DNA of 45,669 nt, taken from positions 1-45,669 of the forward strand of contig JAOHNF010000005.1 in assembly GCA_028103285.1 (NCBI GenBank). The letters are read 5' to 3'. The translations under genes and the position numbers were made by a program. The stretch comes from Candidatus Pelagibacter sp. (GTDB lineage Bacteria > Pseudomonadota > Alphaproteobacteria > Pelagibacterales > Pelagibacteraceae). Position 1 is the stretch's first letter, and each line of letters begins with the position of its first letter. Under the pieces are notes generated by a model. It did no database searches and was not told the origin of the DNA. It saw nothing but the letters and a program-made list of their open reading frames with translations. Shown piece by piece: positions 7,919-17,131 of the stretch.

Positions 7919-10098
7919 TGAAAATCATAACTAATTTAATTTTATTATTGTTTCTTACCTTAATAACATTAATAGGAATTTTATCTACAATTGGAATAGA
8001 AACAAATAGATTTAATGACCTTATTTCAAAAAATATTAATAAAGTTAATAGCAACATCAGCTTAGAGCTAACTACAATTAAGTTTAAACTAGATATTAAA
8101 GAAATAAGTTTATTTCTTGAGACAGCTAATTCTCAAATATATTTTAAAAAAATTGTTTTACCCACTAAAAATATTAAAGCTTATATTGATTTTATTTCAC
8201 TCATAAAATCGGACCCTGAAATAAAAAAAATTAATTTAGATTTAAATGAACTAGATATTAAACAATTAAAACAAATTTCGATTCTGTTAAAACCATCTAA
8301 TTTAACTAGTTTTATTAACAATAAAATAGATCAAGGTAAATTAAATATAGAATTAGAAATTTATTTAAATAACAATAATGTATTAGATAATTTTATCGCA
8401 CGAGGATCGGTTTCCAATTTAAAAACAAAAATCGTAAGTAATATTATTTTACAGGAAGGGAGCTTTAGTTTTTTTGCTGATAAATCTGATGTTTTAATAA
8501 AAAATATTTATGGTAACTCAGGACCCATAAAAATACTAGATGGTGATGTCAAATTAAAAATGACTCCGAAAATTTTATTAGAATCAAATTTTACAACCAA
8601 TATTAAATATAATAAGAAATATATAAACTATCTTAATTTAGTAAAAAATTTCAAGTATGTGAAAAATATAACTGATTTAGATGTAAAATTGAATAATAGT
8701 TTCTCTATAAGTTTTGATGAAACTTACAAAGTTAAAAAATATAATTATAAAAATAATGGCAAGATAATAAAAGCAGATTTTAATTTTAAAAAACCTTTAA
8801 AAAATATTTTTTCGGATAAAGTAATTGAAGAGTTATCTTTAAATAATACAGAAATTAAATCAAGTTTCAATTCTAAAAAAAACACTACTACTATTTCAGG
8901 AAATTATTCATTAAATAAAGGAAACAATTTACCATTTAATTTAGACAATACTATCGATAAAGATTTATTAAAATTAAGGCTTAATGCAGATTACAATGAA
9001 ACTTTAGAATTAAAATTAATTAATTATAAAAAACGTAAAAATACTGTAGCTAAAGTTTTTTTAAGTTTAGAAAAGCAAAAGGAAAAAATTAAAATAAATG
9101 AAATTAAAATTAGCGAAAGAAATAATAAAATATTTTTTAACGAAATAAAGCTAAATAAATTTAATTTTGTATCATTAAAGAAAATTTTAATAAAAACTCA
9201 TAAAAATGGAAAACTTAATAATGATTTTATGATTTTGTTTGGAAAAAATATTTTAGTAAAAGGCACGCAACTTGATGCGATTAATTTACCTCAATTTTTA
9301 AATAAAAAATCAATTAAAAATAATTTTTTAAATTTTAGCAAAAATATTGAGATTGATTTAAAAAAAATAATAGCACCTTTGTCAGAAAATCTTACAAATT
9401 TTAAATTAATTGGAAGAATTGAAAAAGGTAAATTTACAAAAATTTCTTCAAAAGGAGATTTTGGAGGAAATAATTATTTAGATATCACAATGAAAAAAGA
9501 TAAAAAAAGTCAAAAAAAATATTTGGAAATCTATTCAGATTTAACAAGACCTCTTTTAACTGAGTACAATTTTTTTAAAGGCCTAACAGGAGGTAAACTA
9601 TTATATTCCTCAATAATTGACGGAGACCAATCTAATTCAAATTTAAAAATTGAGAATTTCAATTTAATAAATGCTCCTGGGGTGGTTAGGTTGCTTTCTT
9701 TAGCCGATTTAGGGGGCTTAGCTGACTTAGCTGAAGGTGAAGGTTTATCTTTTGATATTTTAGAAATTAAAATGGAAAAAAATAAAGATTTATTAAAATT
9801 AAACGAAATACTTGCTTTAGGTCCTAGCGTTTCTGTTTTGATGGAAGGATACCAAACATCAGAAGTAACTAGTCTAAAAGGAACAATTGTTCCTGCAAAA
9901 AACTTTAATAAGTTAATTTCTAAAATACCTGTAATAGGGGACATTATAATTCCTAAAGAAGTAGGAGAGGGATTATTTGGAGTTAGTTTTAAAATGAAAG
10001 GCCCGACAGGAAAAATAAAAACAAGTATAAACCCCATAAGAACCTTAACACCAAGGTTTATTCAAAAGATGATTGAAAAAAATAAAAAATCTAAATAA
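7918..10098 (+). CDS. AsmA-like / DUF3971-type envelope protein
   Basis: A 726 aa protein with one N-terminal membrane anchor (about 4-27) and a long periplasmic part of alternating beta strands rich in Lys, Asn and Ile. The C-terminal region (about 540-720) contains the recognisable AsmA/YhdP-type segment: LTGGKLLYSS, GVVRLLSLADLGG, then TSLKGTIVPAKNFN and the IPVIGDI stretch. Relatives (AsmA, TamB, YhdP) are bridge-like lipid transfer proteins between inner and outer membranes; I infer a similar role. It starts within the prfB stop codon (TAATG), so the pair is a genuine operon. It converges on tyrS with an 8-base overlap. Confidence 0.75.
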   Translation: MKIITNLILLLFLTLITLIGILSTIGIETNRFNDLISKNINKVNSNISLELTTIKFKLDIKEISLFLETANSQIYFKKIVLPTKNIKAYIDFISLIKSDPEIKKINLDLNELDIKQLKQISILLKPSNLTSFINNKIDQGKLNIELEIYLNNNNVLDNFIARGSVSNLKTKIVSNIILQEGSFSFFADKSDVLIKNIYGNSGPIKILDGDVKLKMTPKILLESNFTTNIKYNKKYINYLNLVKNFKYVKNITDLDVKLNNSFSISFDETYKVKKYNYKNNGKIIKADFNFKKPLKNIFSDKVIEELSLNNTEIKSSFNSKKNTTTISGNYSLNKGNNLPFNLDNTIDKDLLKLRLNADYNETLELKLINYKKRKNTVAKVFLSLEKQKEKIKINEIKISERNNKIFFNEIKLNKFNFVSLKKILIKTHKNGKLNNDFMILFGKNILVKGTQLDAINLPQFLNKKSIKNNFLNFSKNIEIDLKKIIAPLSENLTNFKLIGRIEKGKFTKISSKGDFGGNNYLDITMKKDKKSQKKYLEIYSDLTRPLLTEYNFFKGLTGGKLLYSSIIDGDQSNSNLKIENFNLINAPGVVRLLSLADLGGLADLAEGEGLSFDILEIKMEKNKDLLKLNEILALGPSVSVLMEGYQTSEVTSLKGTIVPAKNFNKLISKIPVIGDIIIPKEVGEGLFGVSFKMKGPTGKIKTSINPIRTLTPRFIQKMIEKNKKSK

Positions 10099-11329
10099 TT
10101 TTAATTAGATAGTGTTTTTTTTTCCCGTAGGAAATTTTTAGCACTTTTTCTTTGAATTCAATTTGGTGTATTATTTTATTTTCATCGACAACTAAAACGT
10201 TATTTATTTTTAAACCTTTATTAGCAATCGCTCTTCTTGCTTCACTTTTTGATTTCATTATATTATTTTTAGATAAAAAATCTAATAAGTTAATTCCATT
10301 TTTTATTTCATTTTTTTTTATTTTTATTTCAGGAAGACCTGAACCTAATCCTCCATCCTCAAAAGTTTCTTTAGCTGTCTGTGCCGCCTTTAATGATTCT
10401 TTTTCTCCATGAAGTATTTTTGTAGCTTCATTTGCTAATATTATCTTAATATTATTAATATTTTTTTCTGTATTACAAATATTATCTATTTCACTTGGGT
10501 CAATTTCAGTAAAAAAGTTTAAAAATCTTTTTACGTCACGGTCATCTGTATTCCTCCAAAACTGCCAATAACTATAAGGTGAAAATAAATCTTTATTTAG
10601 CCATATAGCGCCTTTTTCAGTTTTTCCCATTTTTGCACCAGAAGCTAATGTGATTAACGGGGATGTTAAGCCGAATGCCTCCTTTTGAAACATTCTGCGA
10701 ATTAATTCTACGCCATTAATTATATTGCCCCATTGATCTGAGCCACCGATTTGTAGAACACAATTTTTTGTTTTGAACAATTGATAAAAGTCATAAGCTT
10801 GTAAAATCATATAATTAAATTCCATGTAACTAAGAGATTGTTCTCTATCTAATCTTAGTTTTACACTATCAAAAGTAAGCATTTTATTTATTGTAAAATG
10901 ACTTCCTACATCTCTAAGAAATTGAATGTAGTTTAACTTTGTGAGCCAATCTGCATTATCTACGAATATAGGTTTTGTATTTTTATTAGACCCACCTAAT
11001 ATTATATTAAAAACTTTTTTAATACTTTGAATGTTTTTATCAATTTCTTTTTGTTTTAAAATTTTCCTTGTAGTGTCTTTACCGGAAGGATCACCTATTA
11101 AGGTTGTACCACCACCTAAAAGAACTATTGGACGGTGTCCATGTTTTTGCATTAGTTTTAAAATCATTATTTGAAGCAGACTACCAACATGAAGACTGTT
11201 TGCGGTACAATCGAAACCTATATACGCTGAAATTGTTTTTTTATTAGATATTTCGTTAAGTCTATCTAAATTAGTGCATTGATTAAGATATCCACGAGAT
11301 TGCATTTCTTGTAAAAATTTATTTTTCAT
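10091..11329 (-). CDS. tyrS: Tyrosyl-tRNA synthetase
   Basis: Class I aminoacyl-tRNA synthetase charging tRNA-Tyr. From the ATG at 11329 the protein is 412 aa, normal for the TyrS family. It has the HIGH-type motif HVGS (47-50), the tyrosine pocket segment QIGGSDQWGN (193-202), the KMSKS-type motif KMGKT (233-237) and a C-terminal S4 RNA-binding domain (about 345-410). A longer in-frame extension to 11452 is rejected because it overlaps divergent anmK coding sequence and has no TyrS similarity. tyrS and anmK share a 55-base divergent promoter region. Confidence 0.96.
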   Translation of the reverse strand: MKNKFLQEMQSRGYLNQCTNLDRLNEISNKKTISAYIGFDCTANSLHVGSLLQIMILKLMQKHGHRPIVLLGGGTTLIGDPSGKDTTRKILKQKEIDKNIQSIKKVFNIILGGSNKNTKPIFVDNADWLTKLNYIQFLRDVGSHFTINKMLTFDSVKLRLDREQSLSYMEFNYMILQAYDFYQLFKTKNCVLQIGGSDQWGNIINGVELIRRMFQKEAFGLTSPLITLASGAKMGKTEKGAIWLNKDLFSPYSYWQFWRNTDDRDVKRFLNFFTEIDPSEIDNICNTEKNINNIKIILANEATKILHGEKESLKAAQTAKETFEDGGLGSGLPEIKIKKNEIKNGINLLDFLSKNNIMKSKSEARRAIANKGLKINNVLVVDENKIIHQIEFKEKVLKISYGKKKHYLIKII

Positions 11330-11342
11330 AGCACAATTTGTT

Positions 11343-11373
11343 TTGAACACTATTATACAAAAATTGTTATAAA
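11343..11373. promoter_or_regulatory. Overlapping divergent promoters tyrS / anmK
   Basis: The 55 bases between the two start codons contain TTGAAC (11343-11348) with TTATAA (11367-11372) after 18 bases, reading toward anmK, and a perfect TATAAT (minus strand, 11352-11357) reading toward tyrS with only a weak -35. Leaders would be about 5-15 bases, so both messages would have little or no 5' untranslated region. The -10 of one promoter sits between the -35 and -10 of the other, so simultaneous firing would interfere. Pattern evidence only. Confidence 0.4.
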
Positions 11374-11384
11374 TAAATAAAAAT

Positions 11385-12506
11385 ATGCAAAAAAAATATA
11401 CTTCTTTAGGTCTAATGAGCGGAACTTCTGGTGATGGAGTTGATGCCTCCATAATTTACTCAAATGGAATCGATCAAATTAAAGTCATTAAAGACAAGTA
11501 TTTTGAATATGACACAAATATTTATAAAGAAATCCATTCTCTTAAAGAAAAAATTTTTCATATTAATGATCTGCAAATACTATCAAAAGAATTATTTGAA
11601 TTAGAGAAAAAAATAACATTATTTCATGCAAGAATTATAAAAGAATTAGAATTTAATAATGAAGATTTTATAGTAGGTTTTCACGGTCAAACAATCTATC
11701 ATAATTCTCAGGAAAAGATTTCAAAACAATTAGGTAATGGACAACTATTAAGTCAATTAACAAAAAAAAAAATAATTTTTAATTTTAGAAAAAATGATAT
11801 CATTAATGGTGGTGAGGGAGCACCATTGGCACCAATATTCCATCAATTAATTGCAACACAAAAAAATTTTTTTCTACCAGTGTGCTTTCTTAATATTGGA
11901 GGAATTTCAAATATTACTATTGTAAAAAAACCAATTGGATCAATTGAATTATTTAGTAAAGATATTGGCCCAGGAAATTGCTTGATCGATGCCTGGGTAA
12001 GAAAAAACTCTAATAAAAAATTTGATAAGAATGGACAATTAGCAGCTAAAGGAAATAAGAACAAACTAATTCTTGAACAGGCGGAAGAGTTATATTCTCA
12101 CAGAAATAATAAAGGAAAACTATCTTTTGACATTAGTGATTTTGATATTTCTTTTGCAAGAGGTTTATCTCTTGAAGATGGAGCAACAACATTAACACAA
12201 TTTACAGCAAACATAATTGGAGAAGAAATATCATCTTACTTGTTAGAATTTAATAGCAATGTAAAAGAAATACTAATTTGCGGTGGAGGAAGAAATAATA
12301 AAGTTTTGTTAAAAAAAATAAGTAAAAATATTCCAAAAATTATTAATTTTAAACTTATTGATGAATATAATATGAATGGAGATTTCATCGAATCACAAGC
12401 TTTTGCATTCTTAGCAATAAGATCAATATTAAAACTTCCAATAACTTTTCCAAACACAACTGGATGCTTAAAGCCTTGTTCTGGAGGGGAATTAAGTGAA
12501 AACTAA
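11385..12506 (+). CDS. anmK: Anhydro-N-acetylmuramic acid kinase
   Basis: AnmK phosphorylates and opens 1,6-anhydro-MurNAc to MurNAc-6-phosphate in cell-wall recycling. The 373 aa protein has the N-terminal phosphate loop MSGTSGDGVDASI (11-23), the sugar-site segment GEGAPLAP, NIGGISNITIV, DIGPGNCLIDAW and the ATP-binding ICGGGRNN near the C-terminus, all characteristic of the family. It is divergent from tyrS, an alphaproteobacterial arrangement, and its stop shares CTAA with the convergent hydrolase gene. Presence suggests that this streamlined cell still recycles murein. Confidence 0.95.
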   Translation: MQKKYTSLGLMSGTSGDGVDASIIYSNGIDQIKVIKDKYFEYDTNIYKEIHSLKEKIFHINDLQILSKELFELEKKITLFHARIIKELEFNNEDFIVGFHGQTIYHNSQEKISKQLGNGQLLSQLTKKKIIFNFRKNDIINGGEGAPLAPIFHQLIATQKNFFLPVCFLNIGGISNITIVKKPIGSIELFSKDIGPGNCLIDAWVRKNSNKKFDKNGQLAAKGNKNKLILEQAEELYSHRNNKGKLSFDISDFDISFARGLSLEDGATTLTQFTANIIGEEISSYLLEFNSNVKEILICGGGRNNKVLLKKISKNIPKIINFKLIDEYNMNGDFIESQAFAFLAIRSILKLPITFPNTTGCLKPCSGGELSEN

Positions 12507-13159
12507 ATTAAAGCAGTTTTTTCCTTTAAATATCTTTCTATTTCTGCTGTTAACTCTTTTTCTTTATCTTTAAAAAAATGATTTGAATTTTTAATCTTCG
12601 AAAAAATAACCTCAACACCTTTTTGATTTTTAATTCTATTATCTAATTCAAGAATACTTTCATTAGTTACCAGCTCATCATTTTCACTATATATAACTTG
12701 TCCAGGAGTTGGACAGGGAGCTAAAAAAGAAAAATCATATACATTAGGTTGAGGAGATATTGCTATAAAATTGTTTACTTCAGGCCTTCTCATAATTAAT
12801 TGCATACAAATTAAAGAACCAAAAGAAAAACCTGAGACCCAACATTGACTATAATCCAAATTTTGTCTTTCAATCCAGTCTAAGGCAGCTGCAGCATCAG
12901 ATAGCTCACCTTGGCCATTATCAAATACACCATCACTTTTCCCAACACCTCTAAAATTTACTTTAATAACTGAAAAGCCATTTTCTAAAAAAATATTGTA
13001 CATGAGCTGAGCTATCCTATTATTCATTGTTCCTCCATACTGAGGATGCGGATGTAAAACGATAGCAACTGGAGACCCAAATTTAGGATTTTTATAGTAT
13101 TTAGCTTCGAGTCTCCCCGCCGGTCCTGGAATAAAAATTTCTAAACTTTTCGGTTTCAT
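12503..13159 (-). CDS. Small alpha/beta hydrolase (COG2945-like)
   Basis: A 218 aa cytosolic alpha/beta-fold hydrolase without signal peptide. It shows LHPHPQYGGTMNN (35-47), a conserved segment of the COG2945 group, NFRGVGKSDG, the nucleophile elbow GFSFGS with S112, acid D161 in YSENDELV and H194 in NSNHFF, a complete Ser-Asp-His triad. The natural substrate is not known; relatives are annotated as dienelactone hydrolase-like or acyl-peptide esterases. The start codon is immediately preceded by a Fur-box-like palindrome at 13163-13177, between this gene and iscR, so iron-linked control is possible. It converges on anmK with overlapping stops. Confidence 0.8.
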   Translation of the reverse strand: MKPKSLEIFIPGPAGRLEAKYYKNPKFGSPVAIVLHPHPQYGGTMNNRIAQLMYNIFLENGFSVIKVNFRGVGKSDGVFDNGQGELSDAAAALDWIERQNLDYSQCWVSGFSFGSLICMQLIMRRPEVNNFIAISPQPNVYDFSFLAPCPTPGQVIYSENDELVTNESILELDNRIKNQKGVEVIFSKIKNSNHFFKDKEKELTAEIERYLKEKTALI

Positions 13160-13162
13160 ACT

Positions 13163-13177
13163 TGATAATGATTATTA
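13163..13177. promoter_or_regulatory. Fur-box-like 7-1-7 palindrome
   Basis: TGATAATGATTATTA matches the Fur 7-1-7 consensus (TGATAAT-N-ATTATCA) at 14 of the 14 defined positions except one. It begins 4 bases upstream of the hydrolase start and lies about 115 bases upstream of iscR. Because AT-rich sequence can mimic this site, I treat it as a candidate only. Confidence 0.35.
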
Positions 13178-13233
13178 TTTTTAAAAAAAAGTAATGACTT
13201 ATAACATGTTTTCATGCGACAAATATTTTTTTT

Positions 13234-13260
13234 TAATTCCGACTAAATCAGTAGGAATTA
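13234..13260. promoter_or_regulatory. IscR type 1 operator upstream of iscR
   Basis: An inverted repeat TAATTCC-G-ACT / AAATC / AGT-A-GGAATTA, with 11-base arms, a 5-base centre and one mismatched pair. The core CCGACTAAATCAGTAGG fits the E. coli type 1 IscR consensus YYGACTRWWWYAGTCRR with a single deviation. It ends 31 bases before the iscR ATG and covers the -35 position of a likely promoter whose -10 is TATATT at 13273-13278. It therefore predicts negative autoregulation of the whole suf operon by Fe-S-loaded IscR. Confidence 0.75.
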
Positions 13261-13291
13261 TCCAAAAAATAATATATTACAGCATTAATTT

Positions 13292-13711
13292 ATGAAACTA
13301 ACTTCAAAAGGCAGGTATGCAGTCATGGCTATGGCGGATCTAGCTTTATATAAAGACAATGGACCAACAAGTTTGACGGATATTTCTTTAAGACAAAATA
13401 TTTCATTAGCCTATTTGGAGCAAATATTTATTAAACTAAAAGATAATAACTTAGTTAAAAGCACCAGAGGCTCCAAGGGAGGATATATTTTAGAAAAAGC
13501 AGCTAATGAAATTAAGATTTCCAATATTATTTCTGCAGTAAATGAAGAAGTTAAGACATTGAATTGTAAGAAAGAATCTAAAAAAGGATGCAATAACAAA
13601 ACCTCAAAATGTATTACTCACAATCTATGGGATCAACTTGATCAACATATAAATAATTTTTTTGAAAAAGTTAAACTGCAAGATTTAGTTAAAAGAAATA
13701 CAAATAATTAA
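13292..13711 (+). CDS. iscR: Rrf2-family iron-sulfur regulator IscR
   Basis: Fe-S cluster-sensing transcription factor at the head of the suf operon. The 139 aa protein has an N-terminal winged helix-turn-helix (about 1-65, LTSKGRYAVMAMADLAL and the RGSKGGYIL wing) and a cluster-binding region with C92, C100, C107 followed by ITHNLW, which matches CLTHELW of IscR. The Cys spacing is C-x7-C-x6-C instead of the C-x5-C-x5-C of E. coli IscR. The gene starts 31 bases after a good IscR box and ends 3 bases before sufB. Confidence 0.88.
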   Translation: MKLTSKGRYAVMAMADLALYKDNGPTSLTDISLRQNISLAYLEQIFIKLKDNNLVKSTRGSKGGYILEKAANEIKISNIISAVNEEVKTLNCKKESKKGCNNKTSKCITHNLWDQLDQHINNFFEKVKLQDLVKRNTNN

Positions 13712-13714
13712 AAA

Positions 13715-15151
13715 ATGAAAACTGAAGATCTTAAAAATAATCAAGAATATAAATATGGTTTCACTACAGATATAGAGAGCATAAGATCTCCAAAGGGTTT
13801 AAATGAGGATACTATTAAGTTTATTTCTAATATAAAAAAAGAGCCAAAGTGGATGCTGGATTGGAGGCTTAAAGCTTATAATAGGTTAAAAGTTTTAAAA
13901 GAACCAAATTGGCAGAAACCGAAATATCCAAAAATAAATTATCAAGATTTATATTATTATTCGGCACCAAAAAGTGCATCAGATAAGCCTCAAAACCTAG
14001 ATGAGATTGATCCAAAGATTTTAGAAACGTATAAAAAACTTGGTATTCCTCTAGTTGAGCAAAAAAGATTAAATGGAATTGCAGTTGATGCTGTATTTGA
14101 TTCTGTTTCTGTAGCAACAACTTTTAAAAGCGAATTAACAAAAAAAGGAATTATATTTTGCTCTATATCAGAAGCAATTCAAAAACACCCAGAATTAGTT
14201 AAGAAATATCTTGGCTCTGTCATACCTCTGAGCGATCATTATTTTGCGACTTTAAACTCTGCTGTTTTTACCGATGGTTCGTTTGTTTACATACCGCCAA
14301 ATACTAGATGTCCAATGGAACTGTCTACTTACTTTAGAATAAACGCTACCGAAACTGGACAATTTGAAAGAACTTTAATAATTGCAGACAAAGGAAGTTA
14401 CGTAAGTTATTTAGAAGGGTGCACTGCACCTATGAGAGATGAGAACCAACTTCATGCTGCTAATGTTGAGCTGATAGCTTTAGATGATGCAGAGATTAAA
14501 TATTCAACAGTTCAAAACTGGTACCCAGGAGATGAGAAGGGTGTGGGTGGTATTTATAATTTTGTCACTAAAAGAGGTGCTTGCAGAGGAAAAAATTCAA
14601 AAATTTCATGGACACAAGTAGAAACCGGATCAGCAATTACATGGAAATATCCAAGCTGTATTTTACAAGGAGATAATTCAGTAGGAGAGTTTTATTCCAT
14701 AGCTATTACTAATAATTTTCAAAAAGCTGATACTGGGACTAAAATGATTCATCTTGGAAAAAATACAAAAAGTAAAATAATTTCAAAAGGAATTTCAGCA
14801 GGAAACGCAGATAACATGTATAGAGGACTTGTTGACATTAAAAACAAAGCCAGTAACTCAAGAAATTACACTCAATGTGACTCACTACTTATGGGAAACA
14901 AATGTGGTGCACATACAGTTCCTTACATAAAAAACAGTAATTCGACATCAACAATTGAACATGAGGCCACCACCACAAAAATAAATGAAGAACAGCTTTA
15001 TTACTGCAATCAAAGAGGTTTAGATCAAGAAGAAGCTGTGAGTTTAATTGTAAATGGATTTTGTAAAGAGGTATTGCAACAATTGCCCATGGAATTTGCA
15101 GTTGAGGCCCAAAAACTTGTAGCAATCAGTTTAGAAGGAAGTGTAGGATAG
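13715..15151 (+). CDS. sufB: Fe-S cluster assembly scaffold SufB
   Basis: SufB is the central scaffold of the SufBC2D complex on which Fe-S clusters are built. The 478 aa length is typical. The N-terminal helical part (to about 130) is followed by the beta-helix core: [18 protein letters not shown], the [11 protein letters not shown] segment, YLEGCTAPM and the C-terminal [15 protein letters not shown] and [15 protein letters not shown] motifs shared with SufD. It follows iscR by 3 bases and shares one base with sufC (TAG/GTG). The order sufB-C-D-S is standard. Confidence 0.97.
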   Translation: MKTEDLKNNQEYKYGFTTDIESIRSPKGLNEDTIKFISNIKKEPKWMLDWRLKAYNRLKVLKEPNWQKPKYPKINYQDLYYYSAPKSASDKPQNLDEIDPKILETYKKLGIPLVEQKRLNGIAVDAVFDSVSVATTFKSELTKKGIIFCSISEAIQKHPELVKKYLGSVIPLSDHYFATLNSAVFTDGSFVYIPPNTRCPMELSTYFRINATETGQFERTLIIADKGSYVSYLEGCTAPMRDENQLHAANVELIALDDAEIKYSTVQNWYPGDEKGVGGIYNFVTKRGACRGKNSKISWTQVETGSAITWKYPSCILQGDNSVGEFYSIAITNNFQKADTGTKMIHLGKNTKSKIISKGISAGNADNMYRGLVDIKNKASNSRNYTQCDSLLMGNKCGAHTVPYIKNSNSTSTIEHEATTTKINEEQLYYCNQRGLDQEEAVSLIVNGFCKEVLQQLPMEFAVEAQKLVAISLEGSVG

Positions 15152-15885
15152 TGTTAAATATCAAAAATTTAGAAGCTTCAATCGACAATAAAAAAATTTT
15201 AAAAGATCTTAACCTTAATATTAAGCCGGGGGAAGTCCACGCGATAATGGGACCAAATGGTTCAGGCAAAAGCACTCTAGCAAATGTTTTATCAGGAAAA
15301 AATGGTTACGATATCAAAGGAGATATTAATTTTAATGGCGAGAATCTCAGTGAACTTTCTACGGAAGAAAGAGCACAAAAAGGTATATTTTTAGCATTTC
15401 AATACCCTTTAGAAATTCCAGGTGTTAACACAAATATTTTTTTAAAGACGTCATTAAATTCAGTTAGAAAAGCTAATGGTGAAAAAGAATTAGACACTCT
15501 AACCTTTTTAAAATTAATAAAAGCAAAAGCCGCAGAGTTAGGAATTGATGAAAAGTTTTTATCACGTCAACTAAATGTTGGTTTTTCAGGCGGTGAAAAG
15601 AAGAAAAATGAAATTTTACAAATGAAATTATTGCAGCCCAAGTTATCAATACTAGATGAAACAGACTCAGGTTTGGATATCGATGCACTAAGAATAGTTG
15701 CGGATGGTGTAAATTCTTACAAGAGTAAAGATAATGCTTTTCTAATTATAACACATTATCAAAGACTTTTAGATTACATTAAACCAGATTTCATCCACGT
15801 ATTGTCTAAAGGCAAAATAATCAAAACAGGTAATGCAGATCTCGGAATTGAGTTAGAAAAAACAGGTTATTCAAATTTATCTTAA
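15151..15885 (+). CDS. sufC: Fe-S assembly ATPase SufC
   Basis: ABC-type ATPase that drives conformational change of SufB-SufD; cytosolic, not a membrane transporter. The 244 aa chain starts with GTG overlapping the sufB stop by one base. Motifs: Walker A GPNGSGKST (34-42), Q-loop in FLAFQYPLEIPG, signature SGGEKKKNEI, Walker B LSILDETDSGLD (SufC proteins have DE-T/D-S-GLD) and the switch histidine in IITHYQRLL. No membrane partner is present, as expected for SufC. Confidence 0.97.
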   Translation: MLNIKNLEASIDNKKILKDLNLNIKPGEVHAIMGPNGSGKSTLANVLSGKNGYDIKGDINFNGENLSELSTEERAQKGIFLAFQYPLEIPGVNTNIFLKTSLNSVRKANGEKELDTLTFLKLIKAKAAELGIDEKFLSRQLNVGFSGGEKKKNEILQMKLLQPKLSILDETDSGLDIDALRIVADGVNSYKSKDNAFLIITHYQRLLDYIKPDFIHVLSKGKIIKTGNADLGIELEKTGYSNLS

Positions 15886-15886
15886 A

Positions 15887-17131
15887 ATGACACAATTTTA
15901 CGATTTTAAAATTGAAAATATAAAAGATCTTTCTTTAGAAGAAAAAAATATAAGAAAAAAAAATCTAGATCTTTTTTATCAAAATGGATTTCCAAATAAA
16001 AAAAATGAAGATTGGAAATTTACAGATCTAAATTCTATTTTAGGAAAAAATTTTAACAATATTGTAAATAAAAACCTTATATCAGAAGATAAAAAAATAA
16101 AAGCAGTAAAAGAATTTGAACATAATTTCATACTCTTAGTAGACGGTAAACTTATTTCTAATAACTTTGATTACGAAGATAAAGATAAAATTTCTGTAAA
16201 AGACTACAATTACAAAAATGAAATAAAGATTGATAAACAAAGTTCACTAACTTTACTTAATAATGCGTTAGCAACAGGTGGATTTACATTAGAAGTTTCT
16301 AAAAATTATAAATTTCTAAAACCTTTAATTATTTATAATTATTTTTCTAAAAATTTGAAAGAATCTATAATTAACAATAAAAACTCAATAATTTTAAATG
16401 ATGAGTCTGAACTAACTTTAATTAATTATACTGATGATAACTCAAATGATAATTTTATGACGAATACGATAGATAATGTTAAAATTAAAAAAAATGCATC
16501 TTTAATAAATATTTTCATTAATAATTCTAGATGTAATGGTTATTTTTACAGATATATTAAGAGTGCATTAGAAAAGGGATCTTGTTGTGATAATTATCTA
16601 CTTTCTTCAGGTTTAAAATTTAATAAGTTAGATATTGAAATAAATCATAACGAAGAAAATAGTAGAAGTAGTATTTTTTCAGCTTTAAATTTATTAGGCT
16701 TAGAACATCAAGAAATTAAAACTCGTATAAATCATAATGCACCAAATTGCCAAAGTTACCAAAAAGTGAAGAACGTATTAAACGATCAAAGCAAAGGTAT
16801 TTACCAGGGAAAAATTTTTGTTAAAAGTATAGCTCAAAAGACTGATGCTTATCAGTTGAGTAAAGCATTGATTTTAAATGATAAATCAGAATTTGACGCG
16901 AAACCTGAATTAGAAATATATGCTGATGATGTAAAATGCTCTCATGGATCCACTTCTGGAAGTATAGATTTTGATTCTATTCACTATTTGAAATCAAGAG
17001 GAATACCAGCACAAGAAGCAATTAAAATGCTTATAAATGGTTTTTTAAATGAGGTTTTGGAAAAACTAGATGATACAAAACTTAAAAAGTTTTTATTAAA
17101 AAAATTAGAAAATCAAATTAATGGATATTAA
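15887..17131 (+). CDS. sufD: Fe-S assembly protein SufD
   Basis: SufD is the SufB paralogue in the SufBC2D scaffold and is needed for iron entry. The 414 aa protein has a divergent Lys/Asn-rich N-terminal half, including the family segment NEDWKFTDLNSI (38-49), and a conserved beta-helix C-terminal half with HNAPNCQSYQKVKNVL, GIYQGKIFVK, DDVKCSHGSTSG and GIPAQEAIKMLINGF. It begins one base after sufC and overlaps sufS by 11 bases. Confidence 0.95.
   Translation: MTQFYDFKIENIKDLSLEEKNIRKKNLDLFYQNGFPNKKNEDWKFTDLNSILGKNFNNIVNKNLISEDKKIKAVKEFEHNFILLVDGKLISNNFDYEDKDKISVKDYNYKNEIKIDKQSSLTLLNNALATGGFTLEVSKNYKFLKPLIIYNYFSKNLKESIINNKNSIILNDESELTLINYTDDNSNDNFMTNTIDNVKIKKNASLINIFINNSRCNGYFYRYIKSALEKGSCCDNYLLSSGLKFNKLDIEINHNEENSRSSIFSALNLLGLEHQEIKTRINHNAPNCQSYQKVKNVLNDQSKGIYQGKIFVKSIAQKTDAYQLSKALILNDKSEFDAKPELEIYADDVKCSHGSTSGSIDFDSIHYLKSRGIPAQEAIKMLINGFLNEVLEKLDDTKLKKFLLKKLENQINGY

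Noticed and set aside
9531..10037. 168-residue minus-strand open frame
   Set aside because: It is antisense to the AsmA-like C-terminal domain; the plus-strand frame has the protein homology and this frame has no start context or recognisable domain.
11330..11452. 41-residue N-terminal extension of tyrS
   Set aside because: It overlaps the anmK coding start on the other strand and does not resemble TyrS; MKNKFLQEMQSRGY is the normal start.
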